From assembly GCF_021917145.1 (NCBI RefSeq), contig NW_025813735.1, positions 1-64,000 on the forward strand: a stretch of DNA of 64,000 nucleotides, written 5' to 3'. Positions 22,680-36,600 of this stretch are shown piece by piece. Source of the DNA: Hypomesus transpacificus. Its lineage: Eukaryota; Chordata; Actinopteri; Osmeriformes; Osmeridae. The notes under the pieces were generated by a model, which was given only the letters and a program-made list of their open reading frames with translations, was not told where the DNA came from and did no database searches. The position numbers were made by a program, and so were the translations under genes. How positions within the stretch are numbered: the stretch's first letter is position 1; every line of letters starts with the position of its first letter.

Positions 22680-23659
22680 CACCTGGGGAGAGGACTGACG
22701 GAGAACCATCACATGGAGCTGAGACAAGAAGACCAACTTAAAGGATGGACACATTAAGATAAGAGATCCATTCTCACTGTACATTTCTTTTCTGTTCATG
22801 AAATTAAACTTCACCAGCTCCAGCCACCTGAAAAAACATTTTGAATTGGTAAACAGATTAGTAAGAGAGAGAGAGCGAGCGAGAGAGAAAGTGAGGGGAA
22901 CTCAGAGAAGACAGAAATGTTCCTGGGCATCCTCCTGCCAGAGAGAAGGGGAGAGGAAGAAAGAGGAGACAGCCAGGGTATCACTGATATAGGAAGAAAT
23001 TAGCCCGCGGCTTAATAATCCATGGCCACCATGGGGCACCCAGTGAGATACAGCTGAGACAGGGAGGGCAGGGCATTCTGGGGGAAAGGGGGGTAATTGG
23101 GGAGAAGCCATGTGAGCGTATTGTAATAACGTGGGTTTGTAGCCTTGTGAAACCACGTTGCGTTCCTCTTTTTTTACGATTCCTATCGTGGAACGAGAGT
23201 AACAAAGAATGTCCGTCTCTACCGACGATGTGGCTTCTGTCGAGGTTGGGTTTTATATCTTAACCCTTGTGTTGTCTTAACATTCTGTATACTCCCCTTG
23301 TCTTAAGGGTAAAAAATTACCCACCTTTAAAAAAAGAACTAAAATTAAAGTGTACTGTAGACAGACAAGGATAGCCAGAATAACTACAGTTGTTTCTAAA
23401 CACTGTATTTTATTATTATTCAATAGTTATGCATGTACAACACACTAACTTTTGGACAAAGCAGGCTACGTATATTTATATATACGTTTTTGACTAAATA
23501 AACTTGTACTTGTAAGATATGAGACAAAATGTGCTTTGTGAACAACATCCGGTAACATTAACTTATTTTAGCATTAGAAGATTTTTCTGTAAAATTCACA
23601 GACCTCAATGAAGTCACTAAAAGCAATAGCAAATTATTATTATACAGATGGCCTTGATA
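22680..23659. other. B-C intergenic region
   Basis: It holds B's 5' leader and promoter block (about 22,680-23,265), then C's 3' flank with a minus-strand AATAAA at 23,409-23,414. A short AT-rich insert beginning ttaacccttgtgttgtc at 23,270 looks like a TTAA-flanked MITE fragment, but its right end is unclear. No gene seen. Confidence 0.55.
23011..23022 (-). promoter_or_regulatory. Candidate core promoter of gene B
   Basis: On the minus strand the AT-rich word ggattattaag stands between a conserved ggccat word and 'gccgcgggct', the same block as upstream of A, C, D, E and F. It lies 330-340 bp upstream of the ATG. In B the box is a poorer TATA match than in C or E. Confidence 0.35.
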
Positions 23660-26600
23660 TTATTTGGCCATCATCTGTTTCTTGGTGTTCCTCTCAGGCA
23701 TCAGCAGGATGATGTAACATTTTGGGGCGAAAATGCAGGCCAGAAGTCCGTAACTGGAGGCCAGGATGGCAAAGATCTCCACGGCAACCGTGAACTTCCC
23801 CGGAGAGCTGACGTAAGCTGGGATGAACGCGACCCACACGGCGCAGAAGATCAGCATGCTGAAGGTGATGAGTTTGGCCTCGTTGAAGTTATCCGGGAGT
23901 TTCCTGGCCAAGAACGCCAGAAGGAGGCAAAGGGAGGCCAGCAGGCCAATGTACCCCACGACCAGGGAGAAGCCCACCATGGAACCCACAGCACACTCCG
24001 ACAAGATCTTGGGCCCGTGGTCTCCTCTGATGCCCCTTTCTGTAGGCAAAGGGGGGGCCAGGGACAGCCACAACACACAGATCAGCACCTGGGAACAGAA
24101 AGCCTTCAGTTATAACCCTGAAGCCACTGCTTGGTATACCATTGGTTCATTACATTGTAAATTTGTGAGGCCCACCTGTACCAGCGTGCAGAGAGAGATG
24201 CCCAGCCTCTGCTGGTTGGGACCCAGGTACCGCATCAGGTTCTCTCCAGGGAGGGTGGAGCGGAAGGCCACCAGAACCACCACGGTTCTGCTCAGCAGGC
24301 AGGAGAGGCACAGCACGAAGCTGATCCCAAACAGGGTGTGTCTCAGCATGCAGGACCAAGGCCTGGGCTGACCAATAAACGCCAGCGCACACAGGAAACA
24401 GAGCTTGAGTGACAGCAGAAGCAGGAAGCTCAACTCTGAGTTGTTGGCCCGCACCTAAAGAGATTAATAGTTACAAAAACATTATAAAGGAAACCTAATT
24501 TTGTAAGACTACAATTATGTAATGATGTAACAGCAGTGTAGAATGTTTTAAATCCGGCAGTATACTTGTACCAGTGGCGTGTGTCGGTGACAAATAAAAG
24601 TAATCAAGGTTGCGGCTGTTAGTGTTGCCCCGACAACAGAGATGACGGACAGGACGATTCCCATGCTGTCGCTGAGGGACAGGAAGTCCACCTGCTGGGC
24701 GATGCACTCAGTGTGGTCTGGGCTGGACCAGAACCTCTCAGGACACCGACTGCATTCCACTGACCCTGAGAGGGAAGGGCCAGAGTCGGGAGAAGAGCTC
24801 AGTTCTGATCAGAATCAGAGTCACTTCGAATCAGAGAGAGTCAGTATCAGAATTGGAATCTAGAATAACAATCCCAGTCAGAATCAGTCAGTTTGAATCA
24901 TTGTATCAGGATCAAGTCCAAGATCAGAATCGGTTATTATCAGAATTGGAATCTAGAATTAGGATCCCAGTCAATCCCAGGTACCTGTCTCTCTGCTGAC
25001 CTCCCCCTCTGAGCAGGGCAGACAGTCGAAGCAGCAGATTGGTCGGCCCTTCTGTGCCGCCTTCCAGGTGCCAGGGGGGCAGGGAGTGCTGCACACAGAC
25101 ACGGGCACCTGGGGGAGTGTCTTGGCATCATTAGCATGCTAGAGGAGCATATCTGCACATCATTAGCAATTCTAGCATAGCATATCCTAGCATCATTAGC
25201 AGTGCTAGCATCATATACAGTAAACTGGCATTGTTAGGAATGTCAGCATAATTGATGTACCATCATTAGCAATGCTAGAATAGTATATCCTGTTATAATT
25301 AGCTCTGCTAGCTTCACAAATCCCGGGATCATTAGTAAAGAGATGATCAAGTATCCTTGCATAAGTTTTTACTCTTGCAAATATTTAGTGGACAATATAC
25401 TCCTAAAATACAAAATACTATCAAAATGTTACAAAATACCACTGCACCCTCCCCTTTGCATACATTTGTATTTCCTTGAGTCTTACCTCACGTCCACTCC
25501 CAGCACCCCACATCACTCTCTCGATTTCCAGATGAAACTGACCCCCCGATCCATCAGATGACACAAAATGTCCGACGGTGGCAAACTCCACCCCACCCTG
25601 TGGGGTCACGTGCCAGTTGATGATGTCATAGGAAGCAGGTGGATCTCCATTCTGGTCAAAGTGGACGGGATCACCCACATGTGTGGTGAAGTTCACACCT
25701 CTCAGGTACTGAACAATCTGTAACAGAGCAACTCCCATTTTACAGTATTTGGTTGTTAATCATGAAAATAGATCTGAATAAAATAGGATTGAATAATTTG
25801 GACCGATAATCCCTTAAAGAATAATCCCTTTCATTGCATGTTTCTAAATCCTTATTCAGTATGATGTTAAAGGTCATCTCACGTCTTTGGGCTGCAGGCG
25901 CTGGAGGTTGGGACACTGGTCTCCAGGAGGGCAGGCCAGCATGCCATGCAGAGCGTGCGCGATGGCGTACACTGCCTTGTACACGTTATAGGTGGCCCTC
26001 AGCTGTGACACGTCTGCGTACATACTCTCCCCCTCCACTGGGTTTAAAATGATCACAGAATTACACAAAAACATGGTTAACAGTGACGGTCAATATAAAA
26101 AAAAGTATGACAATGCAATGCTTCATTTTGTGAGGATCAACACAGTCGTTTTTATCCTGTAACAGACAACACTGACCTATGACCTCTGACCCTGAACACA
26201 GCCGAGCAGTGCCCTGACTGGCCTTCAAAGAACACCCGAACAGATCTTCCCACAATTCCCTGAGGAAGGGATCGTGATGGGGCGAGGGCCCGTCTGGCCT
26301 CAGCTGGGTCAGGAAGGCTCCCAGCCCAGGGATAGGGGCCCTCCGGAGGGCAAACCCGATGGTGCCGGCCAGCGAGGGGAGGTTCTGGGGGACCGAGAGG
26401 CTGGTGAAGGTGACCCAGGCCTCGGTAGCGATCCACTGTTTGTCTGTAATGTTCTGACGGACTACTTCTTTTAAAAGAAACTGTAGAATAAAAAACTATA
26501 AGGGAAGTTGCTTTTTTCTGGTAGATAAATTGATAGATCTGTCTTTTACAGAATGTTGTATGTGGAGCTCAGGTAAGTGCTACATACACCTGGCAGTCTC

Positions 26601-28220
26601 TGTGAAGATGTGACAATGGCAGATATCAGGGCCATATCAAATATAGGCATCGGGCATCTCTGCCCTACGATATTCTTCTGATGTATATAGCAACAATACA
26701 AGATAAAGCTGCAAGTGGAATTAATTGTGCATATTTGAGACAGACTTGAACTGACCAGACTCACCTGTGCATCCTGGGAGATGGCAAACACCACCACAAC
26801 CATGGCAGAGGACCTCTTGATGGTGTCAACCACCCGACTGATCCTGCTCTGGGTATGGACCTTAGGGGAGGAGAAAAGGATGATTAGAGAGAGAGAAGAG
26901 AAGTGAAACTGAAAAGAAGTGAGAGAAAGAGGAAAGAGAGAAGAGAGAAAAGAATATATAAAATCAAAAACACAGAAACAGATACCAACACGAAAACAAT
27001 AAGTTAGGTCTTCAGACAGTACTTTGGGGACCTCAAAGAGAGAGAGAGAGTGTGAAAGAGAGAAAGAGGAAAGCTTATACAGATGGATGAACAGACACAG
27101 ACTTGTCTAGAATACCTTGGGGATGACCTCAGAGTAGGAGACACACACTCCAGAGCCCCTCAGCTCCTGCAGCAGCATTTGGACCCCGTACTTCCCGTAG
27201 TCATCGTCCCCAGACAACAAGCCCACCCAAGTCCAGCCCAGCCGGGACAGCAGCCAGGCCATGGCCCGCGCCTGGAAAGCATCGCTGGGAACAGTCCTGA
27301 AGAACGAGGGGTACTTCCTGCTGTCACTCAAACATGCACAAGAAGCAAAGTAGCTCACCTGGGGGGAAAGGACAGAGAGGGGCAGAAAGAGAGACAAACA
27401 AGAAAGAAACAAGAAATAAAGACAGGTTAAAATGTTTCTGGAAACACAGATGTAATCTTTAGACAGAAGCAGTTTCTTTGGACAGCATCCCAGCAGAGTT
27501 AGGAGGGGGAAAGAAGAAGTAGTATTCATCCATACACGGAGCCTCCCTGCCTACCATGGGCAGGGTAAACACTCCCAGGGTCTGTGCCACCACGATGGAG
27601 GCTGAGGAGCGGGCGTCTCCGATGATGACTGGAACCTCGGGGGTTGTGCCACAGTCTGTGCCTGATATGGAGCCTTCCTGCCCGGTCACCATACCCAGGG
27701 CTGCCCCCAGGGTGGTGCCCTCGGCCAGGCAGGAGTCTGAGGCCAGGTACCCCAGCCTGAGCCCAGGGAGGAGGCTAGGGTTACGGTTCACCTCCTCCAC
27801 AGCAAAGATCATGGTCTGGAGCCAGCGGTACGCACGCTGGTAGAAACTGGAGCAGGGGAGCAAGATGGAGGGAGGGGAGGGAGAAGAAAAGAGTTCTGGG
27901 TTAAAGGACCTGGGTTTGCACAACTGCAAAGAAGGAGATAGAATAATTTCACAGAGACTCTCTATAAGCAATTGTACATATATGCTTTTACAAACCACTT
28001 ACATGGTACAGTTCGTATTGCTGCTCTTGCTCCTAAACTCTAGCTCAGGTTCTGGAGCTTCCACATGGATGGGGAATAGGCCCCCGATCACCACGTCCCC
28101 TGCCCGATATACACTGCCGGACACAGGCTTAGCCAATAGCCGGCAGGCCCCCCCTCCTGCCAGCCCCAGAACCAGCCCAGGGAGGCAGGCCAGCAACCAC
28201 AGCCAGCCAGAGAGCCACAT
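23660..28220 (-). CDS. Receptor gene C: OlfC/V2R-like class C GPCR, intact, 854 aa
   Basis: Exons in transcription order: 28003-28220, 27555-27846, 27116-27358, 26765-26860, 26177-26480, 25883-26037, 25487-25717, 24985-25108, 24572-24765, 24176-24454, 23660-24088. Exon lengths are those of A. Intron 7 is only 378 bp, and this short form is shared with E, G and (without its LINE) A. The last exon differs from the other genes (LLMPERN for [19 protein letters not shown] for [12 protein letters not shown]), so it has escaped some of the homogenising seen in D-G. Intron 8 carries roughly 95 bp extra made of locally repeated agaatc-type words. The upstream in-frame ATG would give a different signal-peptide start ([11 protein letters not shown]). 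No disabling change seen. Confidence 0.85.
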
Positions 28221-28564
28221 CACCTGGGGAGAGAACCAACGGAGGCCAGGCAGAGAACCATCACATGGAGCTGAGAAAAGAAGACCAACTTAAAGGATGG
28301 ACAGTGATCAGACACAGTAAGAAAAAAATATTCTCACATTTCTTTTCTGTTCATGAAATTATACTTCACCAGCTCCATCCAACTGAAAAATCATTTTTAA
28401 TTAAACAGATTTTAAGTAAACAGATTAATAAGAGAGAGTGCGAGAGAGAAAGAGAGTAGGAGGAGACAGAAATGTTCCTGGGCATCGTCCTTCCAGAGAG
28501 AAGGGGAGAGAAAGAAAGAGGAGACAGCCAGGGTATCACTGATATAGGAAGAAATTAGCCTGCG

Positions 28565-28576
28565 GCTATATAATCC
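28565..28576 (-). promoter_or_regulatory. Candidate core promoter (TATA-like) of gene C
   Basis: The minus strand reads ggattatatagc, the best TATA match of the set, about 345 bp upstream of the ATG. It is followed by the conserved aatttcttcctatatcagtg and a pyrimidine-rich tract. Confidence 0.45.
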
Positions 28577-29284
28577 ATGGCCACCATGGGGCACCCAGTG
28601 AGATACAGCTGAGACAGGGAGGGCAGGGCATTCTGGGGGAAAGGGGGGCAATTGGGGAGAAGCCATGTGAGCGTATTGTAATAACATGGGTTAGTGGCCT
28701 TCTGAAACCACGTTGCCTTACTCTTCTTTTACGATTCCTATTGTTGTACGACAGTAACAAAGAATCAGGGGTGGGTTAAAAAATCTTTTCACATTTAAAT
28801 CACGATACAGTCTGCTAGTGATTCAGATTGATTCCCAAATATATGTGAATCGATTCTTTTAAGATTTTTTTTTTAAAGAAATATTTATTTATATTTTTGT
28901 GCAGAGTGTAGCAGCCATTTTGACTTTCTCCAATCGTAAATACTCAAAGCACATATCCTATGAGCGATAGTGCGTGAGAGACTGAACCAAAAAAAATTGG
29001 CGAAGGCAGAATGAAGCAACAAGATCGTGGCTATGTGTGGATATAGTTCATTGTTTGGACAACTACTCGACATGGTTAGACAATTTGGACCTTTGGGAAT
29101 GTCATCAGACAATTTTGTTGGGATCTTCTGCATACCTGGACTACTGTGAACTTTTTAGGGTGAGTAGAGTCGTTTACTTTTGCTTTGTTTACATATTTGT
29201 GACTGGACAAGGACGTTGGTAATACTTGCTGTTGCGACTTGATCGGCCGGGTTGCTTCTGTCGATGTTGGGTTTTATATCTTAA

Positions 29285-29811
29285 AGATCCCATGACATAC
29301 TGTTTTTTGATGCTTTTCTACAGGCCTTAGTGGTCCCCAATACTGTATTATTTCCCGAAATTCTGCCTTGTGCAGAATTACAGCCACTACGAGCAGTCCC
29401 ACAATGAGCTTTCCTCAGGACGTGCTGTTTCTGTGTCTGTAGCTTTAAATGCTATGAGGAGGAAAGAGGCGGGGCTAACTGCCATGCTTCGGTTATTTGC
29501 AAGGCATGATGTCCCGAGGAAAACCAATACCGCGCTTGTATGGTCGTAGCTCATGTTCTCATTGGTGGGCCAAATTCTCTGTGCAGGCAAAGTAGAGAAA
29601 GGGGAGGTAACCTTGGCTCTTATGATGTCATCAAACCAACATTTTCCAAACCGAGCATTTCAGCTTTTGTTTCTTCAAAGGCGGAGAAGAATACCCAGGG
29701 CTTGGTTTACACCTATCAACATTTCTAGCTACTGGGGGACCAACGGCAGGCTAGGGGAACTCATTAATGCTAAATAACCTCCTAAAGTGAACATTTCGTG
29801 TCATGGGACCT
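29285..29811. mobile_element. piggyBac-like TTAA-flanked MITE, copy 1
   Basis: It lies between two TTAA sites (29,281-29,284 and 29,812-29,815) and has inverted ends AGATCCCATGACA and TGTCATGGGACCT with one mismatch. The B-C gap reads straight through the same flank (ttttatatct then ttaa) without it. The 527-bp interior has no transposase. TTAA duplication is the hallmark of piggyBac. Confidence 0.8.
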
Positions 29812-30107
29812 TTAATCAGTTGGCTGATATGAGCCGCAGTAACAGCAGACAAAAAATCGGACTCACACATTTTCAAAAAATATTGAAATCACAGGAAATG
29901 GTCTGCAGTAACGTCTCTCTGATGCATGAAGGTCAGAGAGATAATTTTTGAGACAAAAGGCAGTTGTTGTGCAGTGTGCCTTGTGATATATGGTCCTGAC
30001 AGCTTTCTTCCTGGTCACAGAGCACGGGGAACCCACAATGGCTGCAAAGCCAACGTATCTGAAAGACTCCAATAAACAAGCATCAAAAGAAATCATGAAA
30101 AGTAATA

Positions 30108-30305
30108 GAGAGTCAGAGTCAGATAGCTGAGCGGTAAGGGAATCGGGCTAGGAACCATAAGGTCGCTGGTTCGATTCCCGGCTGTGCCAAATGAAGTTAT
30201 GTCCTCGGGCAAGGCACTTCACCCTACTTGCCTCAGGGGAATGTCCCTGTTCTTACTTTAAGTCGCTCTGGATATCGCGTCTGCTAAATGACTAAATGTA
30301 AATAT
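30108..30305 (+). mobile_element. tRNA-derived SINE, copy 1
   Basis: It shows pol III promoter boxes: an A-box region tagctgagcggtaaggg and a B box ggttcgattcc. The body has cttcaccctacttgcctcag and the tail gtcgctctggat followed by cgtctgctaaatgactaaat, a tail common in fish SINEs. The equivalent place at about 39,234 upstream of D lacks it (gtaata joined directly to cgtagatga). The target duplication is short or decayed. Confidence 0.85.
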
Positions 30306-30677
30306 GTAGATGATAATAATTAAATGTAAGATATGAACAACGGGATATAAAATAAGACTTAATGTAGAGGTTAGCATTCGCATTTAATTTGACAGTGTAC
30401 CGTAGACAGACAAGGAGAGACAGAAAAATCTACAGTTGTTTCTAAAAACTGTCTTTTATTATTATTCAATAGTTATGAATATACAACAGACTCACTTTTG
30501 GACAAAGCAGGCTAGACATTTTTGACAAAATAAAGGACCTTGATTTAACTCGTAAGATATGAGACAAAGTGTACATTAACTTATTTTAACATTAGAAGAT
30601 TTCTCAGTAAAATTCACAGACCTCAATGAAGTCACTAAAAGCAATAGCAAAGTATTATTATACAGAAGGCCTTGATG

Positions 30678-33600
30678 TTATTTGGCCATCATCTGTTTCT
30701 TGGTGTTCCTCTCAGGCCTTAGCAGGATGATGTAACACTTTGGGGCAAAGATGCAGACCAGAAGTCCGTAACTGGAGGCCAGGATGGCAAAGATCTCCAC
30801 GGCAACCGTGTACTTCCCCGGAGAGCTGACGTAGGCGGGGACGAATGCCACCCACACGGCGCAGAAGATCAGCATGCTGAAGGTGATGAGCTTGGCCTCA
30901 TTGAAGTTGTCTGGGAGTTTCCTGGCCAGGAAGGCCAGGAGGAGGCAGAGGGAGGCCAGCAGGCCGATGTACCCCAGGACCAGGGAGAAGCCTGCAATGG
31001 AGCCCACAGCACACTCCAACAAGATCTTGGGCCCGTGGTCTCCTCTGATGCCCCTCTCTGTAGGCCAAGGGGGGGCCAGGGACAGCCACAACACACAGAT
31101 CAGCACCTGGGAACAGAAAGCCTTCAGTTATAACCCTGAAGCCACTGCTTGGTAGTTCATTACATTGTAAGCTTGTCAGGCCCACCTGTACCAGCGTGCA
31201 GAGAGAGATGCCCAGCCTCTGCTGGTTGGGACCCAGGTACCGCATCAGGTTCTCTCCAGGGAGGGTGGAGCGGAAGGCCACCAGAACCACCATGGTTCTG
31301 CTCAGCAGGCAGGAGAGGCACAGCACGAAGCTGATCCCAAACAGGGTGTGTCTCAGCATGCAGGACCAAGGCCTGGGCTGACCAATGAACGCCAGCGCAC
31401 ACAGGAAGCAGAGCTTGAGTGACAGCAGAAGCAGGAAGCTCAGCTCTGAGTTGTTGGCCCGCACCTAAACAGATTAATGAATACAAAAACATTACAAAGG
31501 AAACCTAATTTTTAAGACAACAATTATGTCATGATGTAACAGCAGTATAGCATGTTCTAAATCACCCAGTGTACTCGTACCAGTGGCGTGTGTCGGTGAC
31601 AAATAAAAGTAATCAAGGTTGCGGCTGTTAGTGTTGCCCCGACAACAGAGATGACGGACAGGACGATTCCCATGCTGTCGCTGAGGGACAGGTAGTCCAC
31701 CTGCTGGGGGATGCACTCAGTGTGGTCTGGGCTGGACCAGAACCTCTCAGGACACCGACTGCATTCCACTGACCCTGAGAGGGAAGGGCCAGAGTCGGGA
31801 GAAGAGCTCAGTTCTGATCAGAATCAGAGTCACTTAGAATCAGAGAGTCAGTATCAGAATTGGAATCTAGAATTAGAATCCCAGTCAATCCCAGGTACCT
31901 GTCTCTCTGCTGACCTCCCCCTCTGAGCAGGGCAGACAGTCGAAGCAGCAGATTGGTCGGCCCTTCTGTGCCGCCTTCCAGGTGCCAGGGGGGCAGGGAG
32001 TGCTGCACACAGACACGGGCACCTGGGGGAGTGTCCTGGCATCATTAGCATGCTAACGTAGCATATCTGCACATCATTAGCAATTCTAGCATAGCATATC
32101 CTAGCATTATTAGCAATGCTAGCATTATATATCCTGTTATTGTTAGCAATAGCAATGCCAGCATCACCAATCCTGGCATTGCTAGCATCATACAGTTTGT
32201 ACTGGCATAATTAGCAATCCTAACCTTATATACTAGCATCATTAGTGTGGCACACAGGATATGTATGTAATTGTCCACTTGCTTATATGTAGCATTTTTA
32301 TTGTGAATTACAAAGGGCACAAGATCACCGCGGTTATAAAAGCAGTGGCCTCGCGCTGCATCAGCGTTTCTTAGTTGGCGGTTAACATCTAACCTGAGAA
32401 GCCAATAGCGACCAGCCGACTCTATTTTCATTATTCTTTCAGGTAGGTAAACGTCACACAATCGTTCATACGGTTGTAATTAGTAGTGTACTACTAATTA
32501 TATTACACTATACAAATATACAATATTTGTATAGTGTACCTTTATATCGTAGCACATGTACATTGTAGCATATTAGCTCTAGCTGTCTTTCAAGCTTACT
32601 ATTCTAAAGTAAGGCGAGTTACATTTAGTCATTTAGCAGACGCTCTTATCCAGAGCGACTTACAGTAAGTACAGGGACATTCCCCCGAGGCAAGTAGGGT
32701 GAAGTGCCTTGCCCAAGGACACAACGTCATTTGGCTCAATCAAACTGGCGACCAGATTAATAGACCGATTCCCCACCGCTCAGCCACCTGACTCCCTAGT
32801 TAGCACTAGCTTGTAGGTTGTTGTCAAACTACACTTGTCAAACCATGTTGAAGGGAGTCACTGTAACATTTGTCTGACTCGACTGATATATTAATGTTAG
32901 AGCTATAGTGTTTTTTGTTTTTAACATTTTCTGTTGTTGTTTCCTCCTAAATGTAGTCAAATGTACACGGCTAGAGCCAGGGCGCGAGCAGTTAGTTTAT
33001 CGTTTCCAAGGAAACCAGACAGCTCACAGGGTGTAAAGGCCGTTCACAGTAAGGAGGATAACTGGTGATATTTCTGATTATTTTTTCTGCCTTTCAAAAA
33101 AATCTTAACACATTTTTCCATACACAACAATACACAAAAACGTTTTTATATATTATCAAATACTTTCATTTGATTTACAGAACCACGACATAACCTTTCA
33201 ACAGTAACCTCTTCCAGATATTTTATTTGACAAAATAGCACTAAAATACCACCAAATTACTAGCCTGACGTTGTCATACATAATTGTAGTCAGAATATGA
33301 GTCGGATAACTCTCCGTTGGGCTGTGAGTATTGGGCGTGTTTCAACCGAACTCGTAAAACAAATGTCTCTTCACTGAATTGGATAGACCAACAACCAATC
33401 AGAGCAACGCAAATATGTTGTTTGTTGAAAACAAATTGATTACGTTACTGTTGATCATCTGTCCATCATCATATAAAGCCCACCCTGACAATTTCAGTGA
33501 TCCGAACAGCTCCTGTTTGGACATAGTTTTTCCCCAACCGAAGTTCCCCAGACCCAACTTCCCGACCAAAATTTTTTTTTTTGTGGGCGGGGCTAAGTTG

Positions 33601-36600
33601 GGCTGGCAGCCAGGCTACCAAATTACTCCATAGTATTGCTTCACCTTTGCACATAGTTTTTCAAAATGTTCTTGAATCTTACCTCACGTCCACTCCCACT
33701 ACCCCACATCACTCTCTCGATTTCCAGGTGAAACTGGCCCCCCGATCCATCAGATGTCAAAAAATGTCCGACGGAGGCAAATTCTGCCCCACCCTGTGGG
33801 GTCACATGCCAGTTGATGATGTCATAGGAAGCAGGTGGATCTCCATTCTGGTCAAAGTGGACGGGATCACCCACATGTGTGGTGAAGTTCACACCTCTCA
33901 GGTACTGAACAATCTGTAACAGAGCATACAACTCCCATTACAAGGCTTGACATTAAGGCCAAATTATTGCTAGGCAATGCCGGACATGATGATAAGAATT
34001 TGATCTACTGTAAAATCAATTAGATGGTCAGAGACTCATGCAGCCCAGTTGAGGGGGGAATTGCGGCGCTATCGTCAAAGTTAACAACAAAACCGACCTA
34101 ACAAAATGCCAGAGATGAAGGTACATTGTTATTACCAAATGTTTTCTGGTTTTATTACATTTACGTGTTTAGTAAAAATTGGTGACGTCGCCTCAGAGTG
34201 GGTGGAGACCAATGTTGTTCCACTAAATACATTTCTGAGAAAGCTTCAGTGTTCCTGTGCATACATGGAAGACTCTGACAGAATTGCATCTCTGCAGCAC
34301 TTCATCCAGTCCAGAACCCGAGGTCCTGAAGTCTCGACTTTTACTATACTCAAACGATGCAATGTTTAATATACCTCTCTGATTTAACGAGTCTGACTAA
34401 CTGTTGCGACATCTCAGGTGGGCTTTGGCTACGATGTACAGCTGCAGAGATTATGTTGGCCCATGCTACACCCTTTCACCAAGTTTCATACAAATGGGGC
34501 TAGTAGTTTTTGTGTAATCCAGTCAAAGGGCGTACAAAAATACAGGAGCACACCCCACAATTTCCACAAAAATTGTACCCTCTCTAGTTATAATTTCAGA
34601 TCCTCCTCTTTGTTCAAAGGAACAAGCTCTTTTAGATATGACAAATGTAAGCCTGCCAATGTCACAGAGACTTCAAGTAATTTGTACGAAACAAGCCCAA
34701 TCAGTTATAAACTAACATTTTATCAATTTGCTATCTGTCTATAGTTGTCATATTTACTATACATTAGCAAATGTTTTTGTTTTGGACAAGTACATTCAGG
34801 TGTTAGAGCAAAACATTTGTCTAACTTGCCCGAAGGACAAGTGGCCCAAACAATTAATGTCAACCCCTGCCCATTTTATAGTATTTGGTTGCTAATCATG
34901 AAAATAGATATAATAAACAGAATAAAATAGGTTCTAATCATTTGGATTGATAATCCCTTAAAGAATAATAATCCTTTTGATTACATGTTTCTAAATCCTT
35001 ATTCAGTATGATGTTGAAGGTCAGCTCACGTCTTTGGGCTGCAGGCGCTGGAGGTTGGGACACTGGTCTCCAGGAGGGCAGGCCAGCATGCCATGCAGAG
35101 CGTGGGCGATGGCGTACACTGCCTTGTACACGTTATAGGTGCCCCTCAGCTGTGACACGTCTGCGTACATACTCTCCCCCTCCACTGGGTTTGACAAATT
35201 GAAACAAGCAGATTTACATGAAAATCATGTCAAAGTGAGTCAATCAAGACCTTCATTGTTATGAACAAGACAGTTTTCCTATAACAGATAGCACTGACCT
35301 ATGACCTCTGACCCTGAACACAGCCGAGCAGTGCCCTGACTGGCCTCCAAAGAACACCCAAACAGCTCTTCCCACAATTCCCTGAGGAAGGGATCGTGAT
35401 GGGGCGAGGGCCCGCCTGGCCTCAGCTGGGTCAGGAAGGCTCCCAGCCCAGGGATAGGGGCCCTCCGGAGGGCAAACCCGATGGTGCCGGCTAGCGAGGG
35501 GAGGTTCTGGGGGACCGAGAGGCTGGTGAAGGTGACCCAGGCCTCGCTAGCGATCCACTGCTTGTCTGTGATGTTCTGACGCACCACCTCCTTCATGAGA
35601 GCCTGCAGGCAAACAGGAGGAGAGAAGTGACAACTGTCTGGAATACCGATCTGACGTTTCCAGTAAATCAAAAACATGATATCCCCTGCATCAAACAGGT
35701 CATTAGTAACGTGTATACTATGTTAACCTGAGATTTTAAGAGATGAAAAAAATATTAAGCATTTATGAATTAACATTTTATATACATTCTGTTAGAGCCT
35801 GTTTGCATCTGTTTCTCTTCCACAGATGTGGAACCTGCTGTACACATAACATGTGCTAAATAGACCAGATATTTTTCAAATGCATACATGGCAACAATAC
35901 AAGATAATGCTGCAAGTGGAATCAAATACATTATGAGTATCGGAGACAGACCTGTATTGACGAGGCTCACCTGTGCATCCTGGGGGCTGGCAAACACCAC
36001 CACAACTGTGGCAGAGGACCTCTGGATGGTGTCAACCACCCGACTGATCCTGCTCTGGGAATGGACCTTAAGGGACGGGAAAATTATGATTACAAAGAAA
36101 GACACTGAGGAGAAGTGAGACAGAGAGACTAATGAGAGAGAAAAAAGAGAGAGCAGCAGACACAAATACAAAATCAAAAACACACAGAAACAGATACCGA
36201 CACGAAAACAATGAGGCAGGTCTTCAGAAAGTATTTTGGGGACCTCAGAGAAAGAGAGAGAAAGCCTATACCAATGGATAAACAGACACAGACTTGTCTA
36301 GAATACCTTTGGGATGACCTCAGAGTATGAGACACACACTCCAGAGCCCCTCAGCTCCTGCAGCAGCATTTGGACCCCGTACTTCCCGTAGTCATCGTCC
36401 CCAGACAACAAGCCCACCCAGGTCCAGCCCAGCCGGGACAGCAGCCAGGCCATGGCCCGCGCCTGGAAGGCATCGCTGGGAACAGTCCTGAAGAAGGAGG
36501 GGTACTTCCTACTGTCACTCAAACACGCACAGGAAGCAAAGTAGCTCACCTGAGGGGAAAGAAGAGAGAGAGAGAAAATGACAAAGGAAAGGGAAAGTAG

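Larger units (their letters stand above)
28221..30677. other. C-D intergenic region
   Basis: From left to right: C's leader and promoter block to about 28,760; an AT-rich segment (28,760-28,900) with aatcgattct words; a block at 28,905-29,280 also present upstream of D (38,250-38,590); a TTAA-flanked element; a unique stretch (29,816-30,107); a SINE; and D's 3' flank with a minus-strand AATAAA at 30,455-30,460. Small open frames here have no recognisable domain. Confidence 0.6.

Noticed and set aside
22030-22698. Long + strand frame antisense to exons 1-2 of gene B, with counterparts in the other genes
   Set aside because: It runs across an exon, an intron and another exon of the receptor, and its counterparts elsewhere are cut differently. 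It is a shadow of GC-rich coding sequence.
34106-34930. Three adjacent small frames in the long intron 6 of D (repeated in F)
   Set aside because: They lie within or at the edge of an inverted-repeat element and have no recognisable domain. Being identical in F only reflects the block duplication.
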